From positions 1,612,001 through 1,676,000 of the forward strand of contig CBDBPW010000003.1 in NCBI GenBank assembly GCA_965209045.1: DNA of 64,000 nucleotides, in the 5' to 3' direction. The stretch is from JAJEFO01 sp965209045. Its GTDB lineage: Bacteria; Pseudomonadota; Alphaproteobacteria; Rhodobacterales; Rhodobacteraceae. Both the position numbers and the translations under genes were made by a program. Positions 1 to 14,108 of the stretch are shown here, in pieces. The notes under the pieces are model-generated. The model was not told where the DNA came from, did not search any database, and saw only the letters and a program-made list of their open reading frames with translations. Each line of letters opens with the position of its first letter. Within the stretch, counting starts at the first letter, position 1.

Positions 1-1370
1 AGCGCCGTCGGCGTGGCGAAGTGGTCCGGCTGACCATGTCGGAAGGCGCTCCGCAAGGACTCCGCCGGGTCATCATGGAGGAGCTTCGGGTCTCCGAAGC
101 CGAGGTTCTTGAACTGCCAGGACTGCTGGGTCTGGGCGATCTGAACGAACTCGTTCTCGACGAGCGCTACGATCTTCTCTGGCCGACATTCCTGCCCCGA
201 GTGCCTGAGAGGGTGCAGGACCACGATGGCGACATGTTCGCGGCCATACGCCAGAAGGACATGCTGCTGCACCATCCCTATGAGACGTTCGACATGGTCG
301 TTCGTTTCCTGGCGCAGGCCGCGCGGGACGCCGACGTGGTCGCGATCAAGCAGACGCTCTACAGGACGTCTCGCAACTCGCCCATCGTCGACGCTCTCTG
401 CGAGGCGGCGGAGGACGGAAAGTCGGTCACGGCACTTGTCGAGCTCAAGGCGCGGTTCGACGAAGCCGCCAACATCCGGCAGTCGCGGCGACTGGAACGG
501 TCGGGGGCCCACGTTGTCTACGGGTTCCTGCACTACAAGACGCATGCCAAGATATCGACCGTTGTACGCCGCGAAGGCGGAGAACTGGTCACGTACACGC
601 ATTTCGGCACCGGAAACTACCATCCTGACACCGCAAAGATCTACACGGATCTCTCGCTCTTCACCTGCGATGCCGCGCTGGGCCGTGATGCAACGAAAGT
701 GTTCAACTACCTGTCCGGCTACGCACAGCCCGAAGGCATGGAGAACCTGCGAATCTCGCCCATCAGCCTGAAGGACACGATTCTGGAGCGGATTGCCGTC
801 GAGGCCGGACACGCCCGTGCCGGCCGACCGGCAGTGATCTGGGCCAAGATGAATTCGCTCATCGAACCCGACGTGATCGACGCGCTTTACCGCGCCAGCC
901 AGGCCGGTGTCGAAATCGACCTTGTCGTCAGGGGCAACTGCGGCCTCAGGCCCGGAATCAGGGGGCTGTCTGAAAGCATTCGCGTGAAGTCCGTGGTCGG
1001 TCGGTTTCTTGAGCACAGCAGGATCGTCTGCTTTGGCGCAGGCCATGGCCTGCCGCACAAGAAAGCGAGGGTCTACATCTCTTCTGCCGACTGGATGGGA
1101 CGCAACCTGAACCGACGGGTCGAAACGCTTGTCGAATGCACGAACCCGACCGTCAAGGCGCAGATCGTGAGGCAGATCATGGCCGCAAATCTGGCGGACG
1201 TCGCGCAAAGCTGGATTCTTGGTCCCGATGGCAGCTACTCCCGCGCGGAAGTGCCGGAGAACGAGACGGCATTCAGTTGCCATCGGTTCTTCATGGAGAA
1301 CCCGTCCCTGTCCGGACGCGGATCTGCCGGGGCAGCGGATGTGCCTGCCCTGACTCACAGCGAGGTATAG
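1..1370 (+). CDS. ppk: Polyphosphate kinase 1, C-terminal part (cut by window edge)
   Basis: PPK1 reversibly transfers the terminal phosphate of ATP to a growing polyphosphate chain. The reading frame is open to the left edge (first full codon at base 3), so the start lies outside. About 455 residues are visible, against roughly 700 for the family, so the N-terminal and head domains are mostly missing. Visible hallmarks are the VRL.M segment, the LLHHPYETF motif, VAIKQTLYR, VELKARFDE, the HAK motif holding the autophosphorylated histidine (KTHAKI), and the second conserved histidine in LEHSRI. The frame ends at TAG 1368-1370. It converges on dnaE across a 320-base gap. Family assignment is very secure. 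Confidence 0.96.
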   Translation, partial: RRRRGEVVRLTMSEGAPQGLRRVIMEELRVSEAEVLELPGLLGLGDLNELVLDERYDLLWPTFLPRVPERVQDHDGDMFAAIRQKDMLLHHPYETFDMVVRFLAQAARDADVVAIKQTLYRTSRNSPIVDALCEAAEDGKSVTALVELKARFDEAANIRQSRRLERSGAHVVYGFLHYKTHAKISTVVRREGGELVTYTHFGTGNYHPDTAKIYTDLSLFTCDAALGRDATKVFNYLSGYAQPEGMENLRISPISLKDTILERIAVEAGHARAGRPAVIWAKMNSLIEPDVIDALYRASQAGVEIDLVVRGNCGLRPGIRGLSESIRVKSVVGRFLEHSRIVCFGAGHGLPHKKARVYISSADWMGRNLNRRVETLVECTNPTVKAQIVRQIMAANLADVAQSWILGPDGSYSRAEVPENETAFSCHRFFMENPSLSGRGSAGAADVPALTHSEV

Positions 1371-1690
1371 CGGCCGCGTACGTCCGCCGGTCCGGAGGGC
1401 GCGACGCCAAGAAACTCGCACTCTCAGCCAGGTCAATCCGGGGGTCACCCGGACCGAATTCGTGCTCCGGGCGTGCAAGACGTTCGCTGGCTGCGGCCAG
1501 CGTGGTTGGTGCACGCACCATCATCGTGCAGGCCATCGATCAGCGGGCCAGGACCAATTGCGAGAGGCACGGCCTCCGTCCGTGTCCGGATCGCGAACCG
1601 CTCATGCTGGTGCTGCGGACTTCCGGGATCGCCTGCCTGATAGGGCTTTTGGGAACATCTACGGCATTGCGCTGGGAGCGAGCCGAGCGC
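1371..1690. other. 320-base gap between convergent ppk and dnaE, no gene seen
   Basis: Short open frames cross this stretch on both strands, but none has a ribosome site, a family motif or sensible codon bias, and they run into the neighbouring genes. No clear hairpin with a T-run was found for either convergent gene. Confidence 0.5.
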
Positions 1691-5161
<3,471 letters not shown>

Positions 5162-5251
5162 GGCGCGACCTTAGGGTCGGCATGACCGGAGGGAAAGCCC
5201 GCCATCGTTTTGTCTCGTCCTTTCGGCGAAATTCCGACATAGGTTCGCATC

Positions 5252-5911
5252 ATGTTGCTGGACGTGCACGACCTGAAGAAGAGCTTTCCCGGAGGAAGGC
5301 GCCCGATCACGGTGCTTGATGGCGTCTCAATGTCACTTGACACGGGCGAAGTCGTGGCGCTGACCGGCGAAAGCGGATCTGGCAAGTCCACGCTCCTGCA
5401 TGTCATCGCAGGTCTCGAACCAGCGGATGGCGGGTCGGTCCTGTTCAACGGCAAGGACATGTGCTGCATGGATGATGCTGGACGGGCGGCGCTGCGCCGG
5501 AATTCGATCGGCGTTGTCTTCCAGCAATTCAACCTGATCCCCTCGCTTAGCGTTGGCCAGAACCTCGCGTTCCATGCCCGCCTGGCGGGACGAGGAGCAT
5601 CGGTCGACTTGCCGACGCTCGCCACGTCGCTTGGCCTGGCGGACCACCTCGCGAAGTTTCCCGAGGATCTCTCCGGCGGCGAGCAGCAGCGCGTTGCAAT
5701 CGGCCGCGCGATTGCGAGCGAGCCGAAACTGGTGCTGGCCGACGAGCCCACGGGAAACCTGGACGAAACCACCGGACAGGCGGTCTTCGACCTCTTGCTG
5801 GCACTCTCCCGCAGGACGGAAGCTGCGCTCCTGATCGCCACGCATTCCATGCGCCTGGCAGAGGCCGCCGGCCGGCGACTGCACCTAAGCCACGGAAAGC
5901 TGACAGAGTGA
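5252..5911 (+). CDS. ABC transporter ATP-binding protein, LolD/AttE-like
   Basis: A 219-residue ATPase of the MacB/LolD/FtsE group, which drives mechanotransmission-type exporters acting on lipoproteins or envelope substrates. It shows Walker A GESGSGKS (39-46), a Q-loop in VFQQFNLIPSLSVGQN, signature LSGGEQQRVAIGRA, Walker B LVLADEPTGNLD and an H-loop in ATHS. The stop overlaps the start of the 800-residue permease gene by 4 bases, so the two are translationally coupled. Together with the permease and the lipocalin-like protein downstream it resembles the Agrobacterium attE-attF/G-attH set. Substrate unknown. Confidence 0.93.
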   Translation: MLLDVHDLKKSFPGGRRPITVLDGVSMSLDTGEVVALTGESGSGKSTLLHVIAGLEPADGGSVLFNGKDMCCMDDAGRAALRRNSIGVVFQQFNLIPSLSVGQNLAFHARLAGRGASVDLPTLATSLGLADHLAKFPEDLSGGEQQRVAIGRAIASEPKLVLADEPTGNLDETTGQAVFDLLLALSRRTEAALLIATHSMRLAEAAGRRLHLSHGKLTE

Positions 5912-8310
5912 TTTGGCCGGTTCTCACTGCGCTGATGTCCCACTGGCGACGACGACCGTTCCAGTTGGCAACGCTCTTGCTGGGCCTTTCGCTCGCCACC
6001 GCGCTCTGGTCCGGGGTTCAGGCAATCAATGCGGAAGCGCGCAAGTCCTATGCAGAGGCCGCGAGCATTCTAGGGGGCGGTGGGCTTTCCGAGCTCGTTC
6101 GAAACGATGGAGGCATGATTCCGGTCAAGACATATGCAGCCCTTCGAAGGGCTGGCTGGCTTGCAAGCCCGCTTGTCGATGGTTGGCTGCGCGCGGATGG
6201 CGGTCGCATCCGGCTTCTGGGAATGGACCCGTTCACCATTCCTCGGGAAACAAGCATTGCGGCCATGGTCGAACCGAGCCTCTACCCTGAACTGATCGGG
6301 ACTGACGGGATTCTCCTTGCCAACCCGGAAACGGCATCCCGGCTGCCCGGGTTCGAGGACAGGCTTCGCGTGATCAGGGATCTGGCTCCGAACATGGTGC
6401 TTGCCGACACCACGACCGCGCAAGAACTGTTGAGCGTGGCAGGTTTCAGCCGGCTGTTTCTGGCGCCTGACCAGCCGTTGCAGCGCCCCGAACTCGCTTC
6501 CGTGGCACCTGAACTGGCAATCAGGCCGTCAGCCACCGCAAGCGATCTCGGACGCCTCACCGACAGCTTCCACCTGAACCTGACCGCATTCGGCCTCCTG
6601 TCCTTTGCGGTCGGGCTCGCGATCGTCCACGGCACTGTGGGTCTCGCGTTCGAGCAACGTCGCCCAGTCCTGCGCACGCTGAGGGCTCTCGGGGTGTCCG
6701 CCCGCCACCTTGTCCTATGCTTGATCGCCGAGTTGCTGACACTGGCGCTTGTTGCCGGCGCGCTGGGCATCGTTGCCGGATACGTCATGGCGGCCGCATT
6801 GCTTCCCGATGTCGCCGCCACGCTTCGTGGCCTCTATGGCGCGACCGTCAACGACGCGCTCAGGCTCTCTCCGCTTTGGTGGCTGGGCGGCGTAGGCATC
6901 GCCTGCCTTGGCACTGCGGTGGCTGCCGCGAACGGGTTGTGGCGCGTCGCCAGAATGCCTCCTCTCTCACCGGCGCGACCACGCGCCTGGATCATGGCCA
7001 GCAGCCGCGCCATGCGCTGGCAGGCTTGGGGAGCGGCCATTTTCCTGGCTGCCGCCCTTTGCGCCGTGACGGTCGGCGGCGGGCTGGTGAGCGGCTTCGT
7101 TCTCGTTGGAGGATTTCTCTCAGCGGCCGCGCTTCTCCTTCCCATGATCCTGTCGACGCTCATCGCCGTAGCGGCTCGGTGGTCACGCGGACCTGTCGGG
7201 CAATGGTTCTGGGCGGACACGCGACAGCAGCTGCCAGGTCTTTCGCTGGCTCTCATGGCGCTGCTGCTGGCACTTGCGGCAAATGTCGGCGTGGGCACCA
7301 TGGTGGCGAGCTTCCGCGCCACGTTTGCTGGCTGGCTTGATCAGCGGCTCGTCAGCGACCTCTATGTGACGGTTGAGGACGAAGCAGACATTCCTGCGCT
7401 CATGGCGTTTCTCGAAGACAAGTCTGACGCCGTCCTTCCGATCTGGCACATCGACACGGAAGTCATGGGCGCGCCAGCTGAAATCTACGGCGTGGTCGAC
7501 CACCCGATCTATGCAGCGAACTGGCCGCTCCTGTCCGCACTGCCCGACACCTGGAACCGGTTGGCCTCGGGCGAAGGTGCGTTGGTCAACGAGCAGCTGG
7601 CGCGACGTGAAGGTTTGTCGCTTGAAGACCGCTTGCCCCTTCCAGGCGGATGGTCGACGACGGTCACCGGCATCTACAGCGACTACGGCAATCCCTTGGG
7701 ACAGGTCGTCCTGCCACTCGAGGCCATGACTCGCCACTACCCGGACGTGGACCGCTCAGACTTTGGCATTCTCGTGCCTGAGCGGGACAGGGAGGCCCTC
7801 AGGACCGCCCTGACTGACGAATTCGGATTGCCCGAGGACAGAATCACCGATCAGGGCGCAGTCAAGGAGTTCTCGCTGTCGATCTTCGAACGGACCTTTG
7901 CCGTGACGGGCGCCCTCAACGTCCTCACACTCGCCGTCGCGGGCGTGGCCATCCTGACGAACCTGCTTACGCTCGCCTCAATGCGGTTGCCGCAACTGGC
8001 ACCGGTCTGGGCCCTTGGTCTCACCCGGACGACTCTCTGCAGGCTCGAATTCATCCGCGCACTGGTTCTCGCGGCACTTACCTTCACGTTCGCACTGCCC
8101 GTCGGCATTGTTCTCGCATGGATGCTGTTGGCGATCATCAATGTCGAGGCGTTCGGCTGGCGATTGCCGATGCATCTCTTTCCGCTGGACTGGGCCTGGC
8201 TCGGAGCGTTGTCCCTCGGCGCGGCGGGGCTCGCGAGCATCTGGCCTGCATACCAGCTCGCCAAACGTCCGGCCGCGGATCTCGCCAAGGTGTTCAGTCA
8301 TGAGCGCTAA
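5908..8310 (+). CDS. ABC transporter permease with two FtsX-type domains
   Basis: An 800-residue membrane protein. A transmembrane helix near residues 15-35 is followed by a periplasmic domain and a first block of three to four helices (about 225-350). A second large periplasmic region (about 480-650) follows, then a last FtsX block (about 655-790). This layout is typical of fused AttF/AttG or YbbP-like permeases, where both half-permeases lie in one chain. The start overlaps the ATPase stop (ATGA type) and the stop overlaps the next start by 11 bases, so the three genes form one tight operon. The likely role is envelope lipid or lipoprotein handling; the substrate cannot be read from sequence. 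Confidence 0.9.
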   Translation: MIWPVLTALMSHWRRRPFQLATLLLGLSLATALWSGVQAINAEARKSYAEAASILGGGGLSELVRNDGGMIPVKTYAALRRAGWLASPLVDGWLRADGGRIRLLGMDPFTIPRETSIAAMVEPSLYPELIGTDGILLANPETASRLPGFEDRLRVIRDLAPNMVLADTTTAQELLSVAGFSRLFLAPDQPLQRPELASVAPELAIRPSATASDLGRLTDSFHLNLTAFGLLSFAVGLAIVHGTVGLAFEQRRPVLRTLRALGVSARHLVLCLIAELLTLALVAGALGIVAGYVMAAALLPDVAATLRGLYGATVNDALRLSPLWWLGGVGIACLGTAVAAANGLWRVARMPPLSPARPRAWIMASSRAMRWQAWGAAIFLAAALCAVTVGGGLVSGFVLVGGFLSAAALLLPMILSTLIAVAARWSRGPVGQWFWADTRQQLPGLSLALMALLLALAANVGVGTMVASFRATFAGWLDQRLVSDLYVTVEDEADIPALMAFLEDKSDAVLPIWHIDTEVMGAPAEIYGVVDHPIYAANWPLLSALPDTWNRLASGEGALVNEQLARREGLSLEDRLPLPGGWSTTVTGIYSDYGNPLGQVVLPLEAMTRHYPDVDRSDFGILVPERDREALRTALTDEFGLPEDRITDQGAVKEFSLSIFERTFAVTGALNVLTLAVAGVAILTNLLTLASMRLPQLAPVWALGLTRTTLCRLEFIRALVLAALTFTFALPVGIVLAWMLLAIINVEAFGWRLPMHLFPLDWAWLGALSLGAAGLASIWPAYQLAKRPAADLAKVFSHER

Positions 8311-9334
8311 AGCACTCCTGCCGTTGCTGTTCTGCTTCATGCCGTCCCTCGCCATCGCCCAGGGCTTTGCCCAGCTTGGGCAAACATCCGAGGGCTACGC
8401 CCTGCCAGACCCGGCAACGCGCTTCACGTTTCCGGACGACCACGGCTCGCACCCGGAGTTTCGCATCGAATGGTGGTACGTAACCGCAAATCTCAAGGAC
8501 GCCGAAGGCACCGACTACGGAATCCAATGGACGCTGTTCCGGAACGCGCTTTCGCCGGGCGGCAAGCCGGAAGAACAGGCTTGGATGGGGCATGCAGCAG
8601 TTTCCACGCCGGCAGGCCACCTCTTTGCGGAACGCCTGGCACGCGGTGGCATCGGCCAGGCCGGCGTGACGGCGGAGCCGTTCGAGGCGTTCATCGACGA
8701 GTGGCGCATGGCCGGCCCGGACCTGGCAACCGTGAGCGTTACGGCCCAAAGCCATGAATTCCGGTACGACCTCGAACTGTCGAGCGACGCGCCGTTCGTG
8801 CCGCAGGGCGAGGACGGATACTCGGTCAAGTCGTTCGTGGGGCAGGCCAGCCATTACTACTCGCAACCGTTCTATTCGGTGACAGGCACGCTGACCCTGC
8901 CAAAGGGCGAAGTTCGCGTCACGGGCAAGGCCTGGCTGGACCGCGAGTGGTCCTCCCAGCCCCTCGCCCCGGACCAGACCGGTTGGGACTGGGTCTCGCT
9001 TCACCTTTCGGGCGGCGAAAAACTGATGGTCTACCGCCTGCGCGACCGTGCGAGAGGCACATATGTTGTCGGCACCTGGATTGCCGCAGACGGATCGCCC
9101 GAACCGCTCCGAGCCGGTTCTCTCGAGATGGCTCCGGTCGAATGGGCAGAGGTTGCCGGACGAAAACTCCCGGTAGCCTGGGACATTGCGCACGAGGCGC
9201 GAGACATCGCGATTCGCGCCGAGGCGATATACCCGCAAAGCTGGATGGGCACGGGAATTTCCTACTGGGAAGGACCGGTCCGGGCCGGCGGCAGCCATTC
9301 CGGCGAAGGCTATCTCGAGATGAGCGGCTACTGA
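8300..9334 (+). CDS. Secreted lipocalin-like protein, AttH/CrtC family
   Basis: A 344-residue exported protein: a signal peptide (hydrophobic LLPLLFCFMPSLAIAQG, residues 5-21) is followed by a CrtC-N/AttH domain. The segments EFRIEWWYVTANL, GIQWTLFRNAL, ASHYYSQPFYSVTG and WLDREWSSQPL are typical of this family of two stacked lipocalin-like barrels. The carotenoid hydratase CrtC belongs to the same fold, but no carotenoid genes are nearby. Linkage to the ABC exporter genes (start inside the permease gene) fits AttH rather than CrtC. The upstream in-frame extension lies within the permease and was rejected; ATG at 8300 gives a proper signal peptide. Confidence 0.88.
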   Translation: MSAKALLPLLFCFMPSLAIAQGFAQLGQTSEGYALPDPATRFTFPDDHGSHPEFRIEWWYVTANLKDAEGTDYGIQWTLFRNALSPGGKPEEQAWMGHAAVSTPAGHLFAERLARGGIGQAGVTAEPFEAFIDEWRMAGPDLATVSVTAQSHEFRYDLELSSDAPFVPQGEDGYSVKSFVGQASHYYSQPFYSVTGTLTLPKGEVRVTGKAWLDREWSSQPLAPDQTGWDWVSLHLSGGEKLMVYRLRDRARGTYVVGTWIAADGSPEPLRAGSLEMAPVEWAEVAGRKLPVAWDIAHEARDIAIRAEAIYPQSWMGTGISYWEGPVRAGGSHSGEGYLEMSGY

Positions 9335-9373
9335 ACTCTCGCCAAGCCGTCGGCATCGGGCTAGGGAAGTCCC

Positions 9374-11530
9374 ATGCACGCCCTGCCCCTGCCCCTGACC
9401 AAGGAAGTCGTCCTGATTGGCGGCGGCCACACCCATGCTCTCTTGCTCCGCAGTTGGGGCATGAACCCGCTGCCCGGCGCACGCCTGACCGTCATCAACC
9501 CGTGCGCCACCGCGCCCTATACCGGAATGTTGCCAGGCTTCGTGGCGGGTCACTATCCACGTGACGCGCTGGAAATCGACCTTGTCCGGCTGGCGAGGTT
9601 TGCCGGAGCCCGCATGATATTCGGACATGTCACGGGCATTGATCGGACGGAGCGCGCGCTTTCGATCGAGGGTCGCGCGCCCGTGGCCTACGATGTCGCG
9701 TCGCTGGACATAGGCATAACTTCGGACATGCCCGAACTTCCGGGTTTCTCTGAGCATGGCATCGCCGCCAAGCCGCTTGGGCCCTTTGCCACACGCTGGA
9801 CCCGGCATCTTGAACGAGGCGGAGGTCCCGTGACGGTGATCGGCGGCGGCGTGGCCGGAACGGAGCTTGCCATGGCCATGCGGCACGTCCTTGGCAGTGA
9901 CGAGATTCGGGTTGTCGAGGCGGATGTCCCGCTTGCAGGCATTGGCAGGCATTCCCGTGCGAAGCTCCTGGCCGAACTGTCAAGGCAGGGCATCGAGCTG
10001 ATCCAGAACAACCGGGTCAGCCAGGTTCTGCCTGATGCGGTTGTCCTCGATGACGGCCGGGAATTGCCCACCAAGCTGACGGTCGGTGCCGCCGGGGCAA
10101 GGCCCTTTCCCTGGCTCGAGAATACCGGGCTTGACCTGAAGGACGGGTACGTGACGGTTGGGGCAACGCTCCAGTCAACCAAGGATCCGGCGATCTTCGC
10201 GGTTGGAGACTGTGCACATCTCGAGCACGCGCCGAGACCCAAGGCAGGAGTGTTCGCAGTTCGCGCCGCGCCTGTCTTGACAGCCAATCTTCGCGCCGCA
10301 GTTTCCGGGACCGAACTGAGCGCCTTCCGGCCGCAGTCGCATTACCTGAAGCTCGTTTCGCTTGGACGCAAGACCGCGCTGGCCGACAAGTGGGGAATGC
10401 GTGCCACGGGAGACTGGGTCTGGCGCTGGAAGGACCGGATCGACCGCGTCTTCATGGACAAGCTGAACGCGCTGCCGAAAATGAAGACCGCTGATTTGCC
10501 CGGCGTGCGCGCCGAAGGCGTGGACCTGGCCCTCGGGCCGAAGCCGCTTTGCACGGGCTGCGGCTCCAAGATCGGATCAGGTGTGCTCGATTCGGTGCTC
10601 GCCGACCTGCCCGAACACCACCGGGCGGATGTCGAGCTTGGACCCGGAGACGATGCGGCCATTCTGGGCACTGGCGAGACGCGACAAGCCGTCTCGACCG
10701 ACCACTTGCGCGCATTCTGGAATGACCCATGGCTGTTCGCGCGCATCTCCGCGCTTCACGCCCTCGGCGACGTCTGGGCCATGGGCGCCGAGCCGCAAGC
10801 CGCATTCGCGCAGGTCACGCTGCCTCCCTTGGCCGAGGACCTGCAGAGGTCCTGGCTCTTCGAGATCCTGCATGCAGCGTCCGAAGTGTTCCGGGATGCC
10901 GGTGCTGCGCTCGCGGGCGGACACAGCACGATCGGCGCGGAACTGGTCATCGGGTTCGCGGTCACGGGCCTGACCCGTGGAAAGGCGATCACCTTGGCAG
11001 GGGCCCAGGTCGGTCACGCCCTGCTTCTCACCCGGCCGATCGGCTCGGGAACGATTCTTGCCGGAGAGATGGCAGGCGATGCCAAAGGGGATGATGTCGC
11101 CGCCGCCCTTCGGACCATGGCTACTGCCCAAGGGGACGCCGCTCGCCTGCTGGCCGGCTGCGCCTCCGCCATGACGGACGTGACGGGGTTCGGGCTGGCG
11201 GGGCATCTTGGCCGAATGGCGGAAGCATCCGGACTGACGGCGCGCATCACCCTTCAGGAAATCCCGATTTACGAGGGCGCCGAATCATTGTGCGTGGCTG
11301 GGACGAGATCCTCGATCTGGCCTGCAAACCGCGCGGCGGCAAGCATCGCCTTCCGCAACGGCGACCGCGGCGACCTGCTGTTCGACCCGCAGACCGCCGG
11401 CGGCCTGCTTGCGGCGCTGCTTCCGGATGACACGAATGCCGTCCTGCGCACGGTGCGTGACATGGGACACGATGCCAGGATCATAGGCACTTTCGAGTCC
11501 AGGAGCGAAGTCACGGTCCAGGTTGACTGA
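9374..11530 (+). CDS. selD: NADH-dehydrogenase-like flavoprotein fused to selenide, water dikinase
   Basis: A 718-residue fusion. Residues 1 to about 370 form a pyridine-nucleotide-disulfide oxidoreductase: the first dinucleotide fold is LIGGGHTHALLL, the second VIGGGVAGTELAMAMR, and the FAD-site motif is IFAVGDCAHL. Residues from about 385 are SelD, which makes selenophosphate from selenide and ATP. The catalytic cysteine is Cys396 in the TGCGSK motif. The second cysteine of the E. coli GCGCK motif is Ser398 here and the following lysine is kept. No in-frame TGA is present, so this SelD does not itself carry selenocysteine. Its 3' end overlaps the convergent mnmH by 20 bases. Such fusions are known in alphaproteobacteria; the flavoprotein half may supply reduced selenium (inference). 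Confidence 0.95.
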   Translation: MHALPLPLTKEVVLIGGGHTHALLLRSWGMNPLPGARLTVINPCATAPYTGMLPGFVAGHYPRDALEIDLVRLARFAGARMIFGHVTGIDRTERALSIEGRAPVAYDVASLDIGITSDMPELPGFSEHGIAAKPLGPFATRWTRHLERGGGPVTVIGGGVAGTELAMAMRHVLGSDEIRVVEADVPLAGIGRHSRAKLLAELSRQGIELIQNNRVSQVLPDAVVLDDGRELPTKLTVGAAGARPFPWLENTGLDLKDGYVTVGATLQSTKDPAIFAVGDCAHLEHAPRPKAGVFAVRAAPVLTANLRAAVSGTELSAFRPQSHYLKLVSLGRKTALADKWGMRATGDWVWRWKDRIDRVFMDKLNALPKMKTADLPGVRAEGVDLALGPKPLCTGCGSKIGSGVLDSVLADLPEHHRADVELGPGDDAAILGTGETRQAVSTDHLRAFWNDPWLFARISALHALGDVWAMGAEPQAAFAQVTLPPLAEDLQRSWLFEILHAASEVFRDAGAALAGGHSTIGAELVIGFAVTGLTRGKAITLAGAQVGHALLLTRPIGSGTILAGEMAGDAKGDDVAAALRTMATAQGDAARLLAGCASAMTDVTGFGLAGHLGRMAEASGLTARITLQEIPIYEGAESLCVAGTRSSIWPANRAAASIAFRNGDRGDLLFDPQTAGGLLAALLPDDTNAVLRTVRDMGHDARIIGTFESRSEVTVQVD

Positions 11531-12563
11531 CCAGTTCCCCGACCTTCCCTGCCAGCTGGTCCAGGTCCTTGTCGCCGAGACGTTCCGCCGCGATGACGGT
11601 TTCCGGTACCATCGGGTGCCGGCCACGCACCTTGGCGTATCTCGGATCGTAATGATCGCGGATCAGTTCCTCGGCGAGTGCCTTGTAGGAGCCGGCCTCG
11701 GCAAGCGCCTTCCAATGCGCAACCCTCTCCCTTCCCTGAAGGCGCTGAAGCCGGTCCAGCCGTTCAAGCAGCAGGACCTTGTCGCTGACCAGATCCCGGT
11801 ACGCTCGCGTGAGGTAGCCGGCGCGCGCGGCGACGGGCGCCTCGATCCTTATGCGGCGCGCGGCCTTCATGGCCTCGAACACGCGCGGAGGAATGCTGAG
11901 CCTTCCGACCTTGCTGCTTTCGGCTTCGATGACGACGGGTCTGTCCGGGTCCAGGGCGGCGACCTCTGCCGCCATGCGGCTCTCGAACCATTTCTGGCTG
12001 GGTTGCTCTCCCTGCCCGCCAAGCACCGAGCCCCGATGATTGGCCAGCCCTTCCAGGTCGATTGCCTGAACGCCTTTCGCTGCCGCTCGATTGAGCACTT
12101 CGGTCTTCGCCGACCCGGTGTTTCCGTCAAGAAGCACGACGGATGAAGGAAACGCCGTGTCGTAGAGCAACTTCACGACAAGTCGCCGATAGCTCGAATA
12201 CCCGCCTTCTACGGTCTCCGCACGCCAGCCGATCTGGGCAAGGATGGACGCGAAAGAAGCCGACCGCTGCCCACCCCGCCAGCAATAGACGAGGGGTCTC
12301 CATCCACCATCCTTTTCCGCCAGCGGCCCTTCGATGTGGCGTGCAGAGTTGCGCGCGACCAGCGCGGCTCCGACCTTCCTGGCCTTGAAGGCACTTTCCT
12401 GAGTGTAGATCGTGCCGACTCGCGCCCGTTCCGCGTCGCTGAGAACCGGCATGCTGACGGCGCCGGGAAGGTGGTCCTCCGCGAACTCGGATGGCGACCT
12501 TACGTCAATCACCATGTCGAATCCTGACACGCCGTCGATCAGGGATTTCAGTTCGAAGCCCAT
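11511..12563 (-). CDS. mnmH: tRNA 2-selenouridine synthase
   Basis: SelU/MnmH replaces the sulfur of 2-thiouridine at the wobble position of Lys, Glu and Gln tRNAs with selenium, using selenophosphate from SelD. An N-terminal rhodanese domain carries the active cysteine Cys94 in the YCWRGGQRS motif. A P-loop domain follows, with GNTGSAKT at 147-154, and LEGLANHRGS is also typical. About 350 residues, as usual. The first 42 codons of the longest frame look unlike the family; ATG at 12563 is chosen, and ATG at 12575 is possible. Facing selD, which makes its substrate, supports the assignment. Confidence 0.94.
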   Translation of the reverse strand: MGFELKSLIDGVSGFDMVIDVRSPSEFAEDHLPGAVSMPVLSDAERARVGTIYTQESAFKARKVGAALVARNSARHIEGPLAEKDGGWRPLVYCWRGGQRSASFASILAQIGWRAETVEGGYSSYRRLVVKLLYDTAFPSSVVLLDGNTGSAKTEVLNRAAAKGVQAIDLEGLANHRGSVLGGQGEQPSQKWFESRMAAEVAALDPDRPVVIEAESSKVGRLSIPPRVFEAMKAARRIRIEAPVAARAGYLTRAYRDLVSDKVLLLERLDRLQRLQGRERVAHWKALAEAGSYKALAEELIRDHYDPRYAKVRGRHPMVPETVIAAERLGDKDLDQLAGKVGELVSQPGP

Positions 12564-12695
12564 GATCACGTGCATACCGTCTCGGGCCAATGCCGAAAAC
12601 CCGCAGCGTCCGGCCGCCATGCAATTCGACTTGACGGCAACCATGCGTCGGGATTCCCTGAGCGGCATGTACTTGACTGCAGGAGACATTCACTG

Positions 12696-13700
<1,005 letters not shown>

Positions 13701-13743
13701 ACCTGTCGAGATTGAGGGTGCCGTCGATCGGGGGAGCGGCAAA

Positions 13744-13971
13744 ATGAAACGAGACCCGCTCGGGCTGCACACTCCGGTCTTCCGGCCGCTATGGCGGCGG
13801 GTTGCGATCTTTGGCCTTTGCTTTGGCTGGAGCCTTCTCGAACTGTACTGGAACAGCCCGTTCTGGTTCATCCTGTTCTTTGCCTTGGCAGTCTATCTGG
13901 CGTACGAGTTCTTCCTGAAGTTTGATCCAGAAAGCTGCCAAGTGGACCCAGGCGAACCCCTGGACAAGTGA
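13744..13971 (+). CDS. Small two-helix membrane protein, unknown function
   Basis: A 75-residue protein with GGGGGAG eight bases before its ATG. The N-terminus is basic, followed by two hydrophobic stretches (about residues 20-35 and 39-58) and an acidic tail. It looks like a small inner-membrane protein of the kind found in Rhodobacterales, but no function is known to me. A degraded second copy of the same gene lies just downstream (14109-14264), which supports this as a real protein-coding family. Confidence 0.7.
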   Translation: MKRDPLGLHTPVFRPLWRRVAIFGLCFGWSLLELYWNSPFWFILFFALAVYLAYEFFLKFDPESCQVDPGEPLDK

Positions 13972-14108
13972 ACCTGCGAGCCGCCACCTTGCGTGAGACT
14001 GCTGCAGGACTTGCCGCATCACATCGCCGCTCGAGGCATCGACGTGCGCGCCGACGTTCGAAGCTCCATCTCGCGCATTGTCCGCAATGGGCACTTCGAC
14101 TCCCGTAG

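Noticed and set aside
8294..9952. 552-codon open frame on the minus strand opposite the lipocalin-like and SelD genes
   Set aside because: Arginine- and histidine-rich shadow of two well-supported plus-strand genes; no motif or start site.
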